Below, piece by piece: positions 58,278-64,000 of a stretch of 64,000 bases of DNA. The notes below the pieces were generated by a model, which had not been told where the DNA came from, did not search any database, and worked only from the letters and a program-made list of their open reading frames with translations. The stretch is from Meiothermus granaticius NBRC 107808 (lineage in GTDB: Bacteria; Deinococcota; Deinococci; Deinococcales; Thermaceae): assembly GCF_003574355.1 (NCBI RefSeq), contig NZ_QWLB01000003.1, positions 50,594-114,593 on the forward strand. The letters are read 5' to 3'. Position 1 is the first letter of the stretch. Each line of letters starts with the position of its first letter. The position numbers and the translations under genes are program-made.

Positions 58278-59786
58278 ATGAATGTCCGTGCTCACATCTC
58301 AATGACCTTCCACCTCGATAAGTGCATCGGGTGCCACACCTGTTCGGTGGCCTGCAAAAACCTCTGGACCGACCGCAAGGGCACCGAGTACATGTGGTGG
58401 AACAACGTCGAGACCCGGCCCGGCACCGGCTACCCCACCGGCTGGGAAGACCAGGAGCGGTTCAAGGGGGGCTGGGAGAAGAAAAACGGCCAGTTGGAGC
58501 TCCGGCTTCATTCCCGTGCCCGCGGCCTGACTAACCTGTTTTATAACCCCGCCCTGCCTGAACTCGACGACTACTACGAGCCCTTCACCTTCGACTACCA
58601 GAACCTCTTCAGTGCCCCCGAGGGCGACGACCAGCCGGTAGCCCGCCCGGTCTCGATGATTACCGGCGAACCCATGAACCTGGAAGCGGGCCCCAACTGG
58701 GACGACGACCTGGGCGGAAGCAACCTGTACGCCCAGAACGACCCCAACTGGGTGGGCGTGGCCCCGGAGATTCAGGCCCAGATGGCCGAGATTGAGCGGG
58801 TGGCCTTCAACTACCTGCCACGCATCTGCAACCACTGCCTGAACCCGGCCTGTGTGGCGGCCTGCCCCAGCGGCGCTATCTATAAACGCGCCGAGGATGG
58901 GGTGGTGCTGGTCAACGAGAACAAGTGCAAGGGCTGGCGCATGTGTGTGGCGGCCTGCCCCTACAAGAAGGTCTACTACAACTGGGCCACCGGCAAGAGC
59001 GAGAAGTGCATCCTGTGCTTCCCCCGCCTCGAGACCGGCCAGGCCCCGGCCTGCTTCCACTCCTGCGTGGGCCGCATCCGCTACCTGGGGGCCATCCTCT
59101 ACGACGCCGACCGGATTGCTACGGCGGCGAACGCCGAGACTCAGGAACTGGTGCAGGCCCAACTGGACGCGATCCTCGACCCCTTCGACCCCCAGGTGAT
59201 TGCGGCGGCCAGGGCTAACGGCCTGGGCGAGGACTGGATCAAGGCCGCGCAGGCTTCGCCCGTGTACAAGTTCGTCAAGGTATGGAAGCTGGCCCTGCCG
59301 CTACACCCCGAGTATCGCACCATGGCCATGCTCTTCTACATCCCCCCGCTCTCGCCCATCGTGAGCAGCATCGAAGAGGGACTGGTGCGGCTCGAGCTCC
59401 CGCCCGAAAAGGTAGATTTTGAGCTGTTCAACCACCTGGAAAAAGCCCGCCTGCCCCTGGAGTATCTGGCCAACCTGTTCGCGGCGGGCAATGTGGAGGT
59501 AATCAAACCCATCCTGCGCAAGTTGCTGGCAGTACGCATCTACAAGCGCCGTCAGAGTGTGGAAGGAAGCATAGACCCAGCCACCCTGAAAATCGTGGAG
59601 GCGGCAGGCACCACCCCCGAGGAGATCGAGGCCATTTACCAGCTCACCACCAAGCCCACCCTACAGGAGCGCTTTGTGGTGCCGCCCTACCACCGCGAGA
59701 TGGCCACAGAAGTCTGGAACGACCCCCTGGCACACAAAGGAGAGACGGGGGTCGGGTTTATCGAGTTACCCGTGAGGGGGGATTAG
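58278..59786 (+). CDS. narH: Respiratory nitrate reductase beta subunit
   Basis: Iron-sulfur subunit carrying electrons from NarI heme to NarG. The 502-residue protein has the four cysteine groups expected: CIGCHTCSVACKNLW, CNHCLNPACVAACPSGAIYK, CKGWRMCVAACPYKKVYY (the Trp-containing group that makes the 3Fe-4S cluster) and KCILCFPRLETGQAPACFHSC. The ATG is preceded by GAAGGAG. It is separated from narG by 94 bases with an inverted repeat and is followed directly by narJ. Confidence 0.96.
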   Translation: MNVRAHISMTFHLDKCIGCHTCSVACKNLWTDRKGTEYMWWNNVETRPGTGYPTGWEDQERFKGGWEKKNGQLELRLHSRARGLTNLFYNPALPELDDYYEPFTFDYQNLFSAPEGDDQPVARPVSMITGEPMNLEAGPNWDDDLGGSNLYAQNDPNWVGVAPEIQAQMAEIERVAFNYLPRICNHCLNPACVAACPSGAIYKRAEDGVVLVNENKCKGWRMCVAACPYKKVYYNWATGKSEKCILCFPRLETGQAPACFHSCVGRIRYLGAILYDADRIATAANAETQELVQAQLDAILDPFDPQVIAAARANGLGEDWIKAAQASPVYKFVKVWKLALPLHPEYRTMAMLFYIPPLSPIVSSIEEGLVRLELPPEKVDFELFNHLEKARLPLEYLANLFAAGNVEVIKPILRKLLAVRIYKRRQSVEGSIDPATLKIVEAAGTTPEEIEAIYQLTTKPTLQERFVVPPYHREMATEVWNDPLAHKGETGVGFIELPVRGD

Positions 59787-59788
59787 CC

Positions 59789-60379
59789 GTGAAAGTTCTG
59801 CTGCAAACCCTGGCGCTCGCTTATCAATACCCCACTGCTGGCTCTACAAAAGCGCTCTGGGAGCGGGTCAACGCTTTGCCGAAGACTCGAGCCAAAGATT
59901 TACTCGAGCGCTTCCTGGGGGCCATCTCCGAACTCAGGCTTTCTGAGCGGGAGGAGCTTTATACCCGCACCCTCGAGCTCACTCCACTCACCGCGCCCTA
60001 CATCGGCTACGCGGTCTATGGCGAGGACTACCGGCGCGGGCGCTTGATGGCCGAGCTCAACGCGGCGTACCTGGGACTGGGCATAGACACGGCAGGCGAG
60101 ATACCCGACCACCTGATCCCGGTGCTGCGCTACCTGGCCGTGGCCGAAACCCCCCTACCCGAGCTTTTACAACTCCTGGGGCCGGCCCTGCACCAGATCG
60201 TCCACACGCTCAAGACCCTCGAGCCCCAAAACCCCTATCTGCTGCTCCTGGAAGGGACACTCGAGGCGGTCAAACCCTATACCAAGCTGGCTGCAATACC
60301 TGAGCAAACCTCTCCGCTTCCCGTCGTGATGGGCTCCCTGGTGCGCAATCTCCCGTTCTGGAAGGGAGGTAACGAATGA
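59789..60379 (+). CDS. narJ: Nitrate reductase assembly chaperone NarJ
   Basis: Cytoplasmic chaperone of the TorD/DmsD/NarJ family that helps insert the molybdenum cofactor into NarG. The 196-residue protein is mostly helical, with SELRLSEREELYTRTLELTP and APYIGYAVYGEDYRRGRLMAELN, then EIPDHLIPVLRYLAVAE, the DHxPxxL-type family motif. The start is a GTG two bases after the narH stop. It overlaps narI by four bases. Confidence 0.9.
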   Translation: MKVLLQTLALAYQYPTAGSTKALWERVNALPKTRAKDLLERFLGAISELRLSEREELYTRTLELTPLTAPYIGYAVYGEDYRRGRLMAELNAAYLGLGIDTAGEIPDHLIPVLRYLAVAETPLPELLQLLGPALHQIVHTLKTLEPQNPYLLLLEGTLEAVKPYTKLAAIPEQTSPLPVVMGSLVRNLPFWKGGNE

Positions 60380-61132
60380 ACTGGAATATCCTCTTGTTTC
60401 AGGTGTTTCCCTATGTGGCCCTGGCCCTTCTGATCATCGTCAGCTTTCAGCGGATGCGGGGCAAGCCCTTTAGCGTTTCTAGCCTGTCCAGCCAGCTCTT
60501 AGAGCGCAAGTTGCTCTACTTTGGCTCGGTGCCCTTTCACTGGGGCCTGCTGATCATCTTGCTGGGGCACCTGGCTGCGCTGTTGGTTCCGCAGGGGCTC
60601 TTGCTGTGGAACGCAGTGCCCATGAGGCTGTACCTGCTCGAGATCACCGGCCTGGCCCTGGCCCTCTGGACACTGGGTGGGCTGTTGGTACTGCTCTACC
60701 GCCGCCTTTCCAATCGGCGCATCCTGGCCGTAACCCGGCCCACCGATGTAATCGTGCTACTGCTCCTCCTGGTCTCGATCCTCACCGGCATCCTGACCGC
60801 CGTGATGTACCGCTACGGCTCTTTCTGGTTTCCTTCGGTCTTCACCCCCTACCTCTGGTCCATCTTCACCCTGCGCCCCCGCCCCGAGCTGGTCGCCGAT
60901 CTCCCCTTCTGGATTCAACTGCACGTCTTCAACTTCTGGGTGCTGCTGGCGGTCTTTCCCTTCACCCGGTTGATCCACATCCTCACGGTACCGCTGGGCT
61001 ACCTGTGGCGACCCTGGCAGCTCGTAATCTGGGTACGCAAGCCGCGCCGTTTGCAGCCGATTCCACCGGTTGCCCCACCATACCCAACATCCGCCAAGCC
61101 CCAGGCCGCCCTGCAAGACAAAGGAGGCGCTT

Positions 61133-61146
<14 letters not shown>
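60376..61146 (+). CDS. narI: Respiratory nitrate reductase gamma subunit (cytochrome b)
   Basis: Membrane diheme cytochrome b that takes electrons from quinol and anchors NarGH. The 256-residue protein has five membrane helices; histidines that can hold hemes are in PFHWGLLIILLGHLAALL (helix 2) and LHVFNFWVLLAVFPFTRLIHIL (helix 5). The C-terminal tail is basic and Pro-rich. The ATG overlaps the narJ stop, and its last 14 bases overlap the start of narK. Confidence 0.93.
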
Positions 61147-62466
<1,320 letters not shown>

Positions 62467-62467
<1 letters not shown>

Positions 62468-63825
62468 TGTCGCCGAGCCTCCCCACCAAGGACGGAACCT
62501 GGCTTTCGAGCTGGGAACCCGAAAATCCCTCTTTTTGGGAGGGTCGAGGGCAGCGCCTGGCCTGGCGCACCCTCTGGATCACCACCTACACCCTGACCCT
62601 TTCCTTCATCGTGTGGTTCATGGTCTCGGCCATCGTGGTCAAGCTGCCTGGGGTGGGTTTTAGGTTCACCACCACCCAGCTTTTCTGGCTCACCGCTATG
62701 CCGGGGCTGGCCGGGGGAACCCTGCGGATCCTCTGGACCTTCCTGCCCCCCATCCTGGGAACCCGCCACCTGGTCACCTTTTCCACCCTGCTCCTGCTGA
62801 TTCCAGTCCTGGGCTGGAGCTATGCCATCCAAAACCCCGATACCCCCTACTGGGCACTCTTGCTGCTGGCTTTCTTGGCCGGGATCGGAGGGGGGAACTT
62901 CTCCGGTTTCATGCCCTCGACCAGCTACTTCTTCCCCAAGCGGTTGCAGGGCAGCGCGCTGGGTATCCAGGCTGGGATCGGCAATTTCGGGGTGAGTGTG
63001 GTGCAGTTCCTCACCCCCTGGGTGGTGGGGTTTGCCCTTTTTGCCAGTGGGATTGTGAACCTGGGCAATCCCCAGAACTTCACCGCCAAGAACGGGCTCT
63101 CGAGCCCCATCTGGCTCCACAACGCGGCCCTGGTCTGGACGCTGTTCATCCTGATCGGGGCCGGACTGGCCTGGGCCTTCCTCAAGAGCGTGCCGGTGCG
63201 GGCCAACTTCCGCGAGCAGTTCGACATCTTCCGCGATAAACACACCTGGATCATGACCAGCTTGTACCTCGCCACCTTCGGTTCCTTCTCGGGGTTCTCG
63301 GCGGTGTTTGCGCTGCTGATCCGGCAGCTGTACGGCAGGTTCGAGGGCGCGCCCGACCCCCTGGCTCTGGCCTTTTGGGGTCCGCTGGTGGGCTCAACCG
63401 TGCGGGTGATCTTTGGCTTCCTGGCGGACCGGCTGGGCGGGGCCCGGCTAACCCAGCTCAGCACCCTGGGCATGCTCTTGAGCGCGGTAGGGATGAGCTT
63501 CTTTGTCAACCCCAGCTCGCTCGAGCAGTTCCCCTACTTCGTGGGCTTCATGCTGCTGCTCTTTTTCTTCGCCGGGATCGGCAACGCCAGCACCTTCAAG
63601 CAGATGCCGATGATCTTCGAACCGCGCAAGGCCGGGGGGGTGATCGGCTGGACCGCAGCTGTTGCCGCCTATGGTCCCTTTTTCTTCTCGCTGACGCTTG
63701 CTGCGATCATTGCTCGGATAGGGCACCCCACCGCGTTCTTCTACGGAGTGGCGGGATTTTATGCGATCAACTTTTTCCTCAACTGGTACTTTTATGCCCG
63801 GCGGGGGGCCGAGAAACCCTGCTGA
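62467..63825 (+). CDS. narT: Second nitrate/nitrite transporter, NarK/NarT family
   Basis: A 452-residue MFS protein with twelve helices, similar in plan to the first transporter. The first nitrate signature is in FLAGIGGGNFSGFMPSTSYFF-like sequence and QAGIGNFGVSVVQFLTPWVV; the second in FFAGIGNASTFKQMPMIFEP. A longer N-terminal arm (about 35 residues, rich in Trp and Glu) and a loop of about 30 residues near the middle distinguish it. The ATG overlaps the narK stop by one base. Two NarK-type proteins in one operon are usual in Thermus nitrate islands. Confidence 0.9.
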
Positions 63826-63856
63826 GGTAAACTGGCCTCAAAGAGAGGAAGCGCGA

Positions 63857-64000
63857 ATGCCTCCCCCCCCTACAGCCGAACTTCTGAGGCGAAGCTCAGA
63901 GCTGCACCGTCACCTCTGCCCTCGCCAGGTGCTGGGGGTGCGGATGGGGGTATGGGCGGGGGAGCTGCTGGGGCTGGAACTGCCCCAGAAGGGTAAACGC
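63857..64000 (+). CDS. FmdE-domain protein, cut by the window end
   Basis: The first 48 codons of a gene. The sequence ELLRRSSELHRHLCPRQVLG followed by VRMGVWAGELLGLELP matches the start of the FmdE domain (usually HGHLCPG), first seen in tungsten/molybdenum formylmethanofuran dehydrogenase operons and common near molybdenum enzymes. Here the first HGH is HRH. GAGAGGA lies about nine bases before the ATG. It follows narT by 31 bases and may help with the molybdenum cofactor of NarG. Confidence 0.65.
   Translation, partial: MPPPPTAELLRRSSELHRHLCPRQVLGVRMGVWAGELLGLELPQKGKR

Overview
The window looks like chromosomal DNA from a thermophile of the family Thermaceae, most likely Meiothermus. The reasons are high G+C, a very frequent CTCGAG hexamer, close protein matches to Thermus (a homoisocitrate dehydrogenase of the lysine pathway, the pilM-N-O-W-Q order, DnrS/DnrT and NarC next to the nitrate reductase), and many genes that appear to be read from leaderless mRNAs. 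No tRNA, rRNA, CRISPR array, insertion sequence or phage gene was found. The right end cuts a gene.

Region by region. 0-3.6 kb: a two-gene ABC transporter of the nitrate/sulfonate/taurine type, with no visible binding protein, preceded by a short leader peptide and a foldable leader. 3.7-8.4 kb: rhomboid protease, a GH4 glycosidase with a LacI-family regulator and a matching operator, and a type II NADH dehydrogenase. 8.4-16.4 kb (minus strand): pilMNOWQ, a strong hairpin, then aroC-aroK-aroB, the classical pil-aro neighbourhood. 16.7-22.6 kb (minus): homoisocitrate dehydrogenase, a DUF5317 membrane protein overlapping an HD-GYP protein, a 29-residue peptide gene with its own promoter and terminator, a NarL-type two-component system and a VOC protein. 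22.8-27.1 kb (plus): small membrane proteins, a CPBP protease and a DUF4127 protein. 27.0-32.0 kb (minus): hom, thrC, signal peptidase I, small membrane proteins and a nitrilase-family amidohydrolase. 32.0-37.2 kb: queG, an odd metallophosphoesterase-like protein, an MFS exporter, ybaB/ebfC-recR, and two Roadblock/LC7 proteins with a DUF3467 protein.

37.2-48.7 kb is a nearly complete heme operon. Divergent hemL faces hemA-C-D-B, a histidine kinase/OmpR pair, then hemE, hemQ, hemH and hemY. HemQ next to HemH and HemY points to the coproporphyrin-dependent route. 48.8-64 kb is a nitrate respiration island: ferredoxin, a small heme-copper-oxidase-like membrane protein, YwiC-like protein, cupin, the regulators DnrT and DnrS, then a 67-residue protein, narC-G-H-J-I and two nitrate/nitrite transporters, ending in an FmdE-domain gene.

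The heme and nitrate blocks fit together, because NarI and NarC need heme. Two FNR-like palindromes (TGAC-N4-GTCA) lie upstream of the ferredoxin and cupin genes and fit the recognition helix of the DnrT-like protein. The best leads are this small regulon, the cysteine-rich DnrS sensor, the leader upstream of the ABC transporter, the 29-residue peptide gene, the two-component system inside the heme operon, and the set of probable leaderless promoters.
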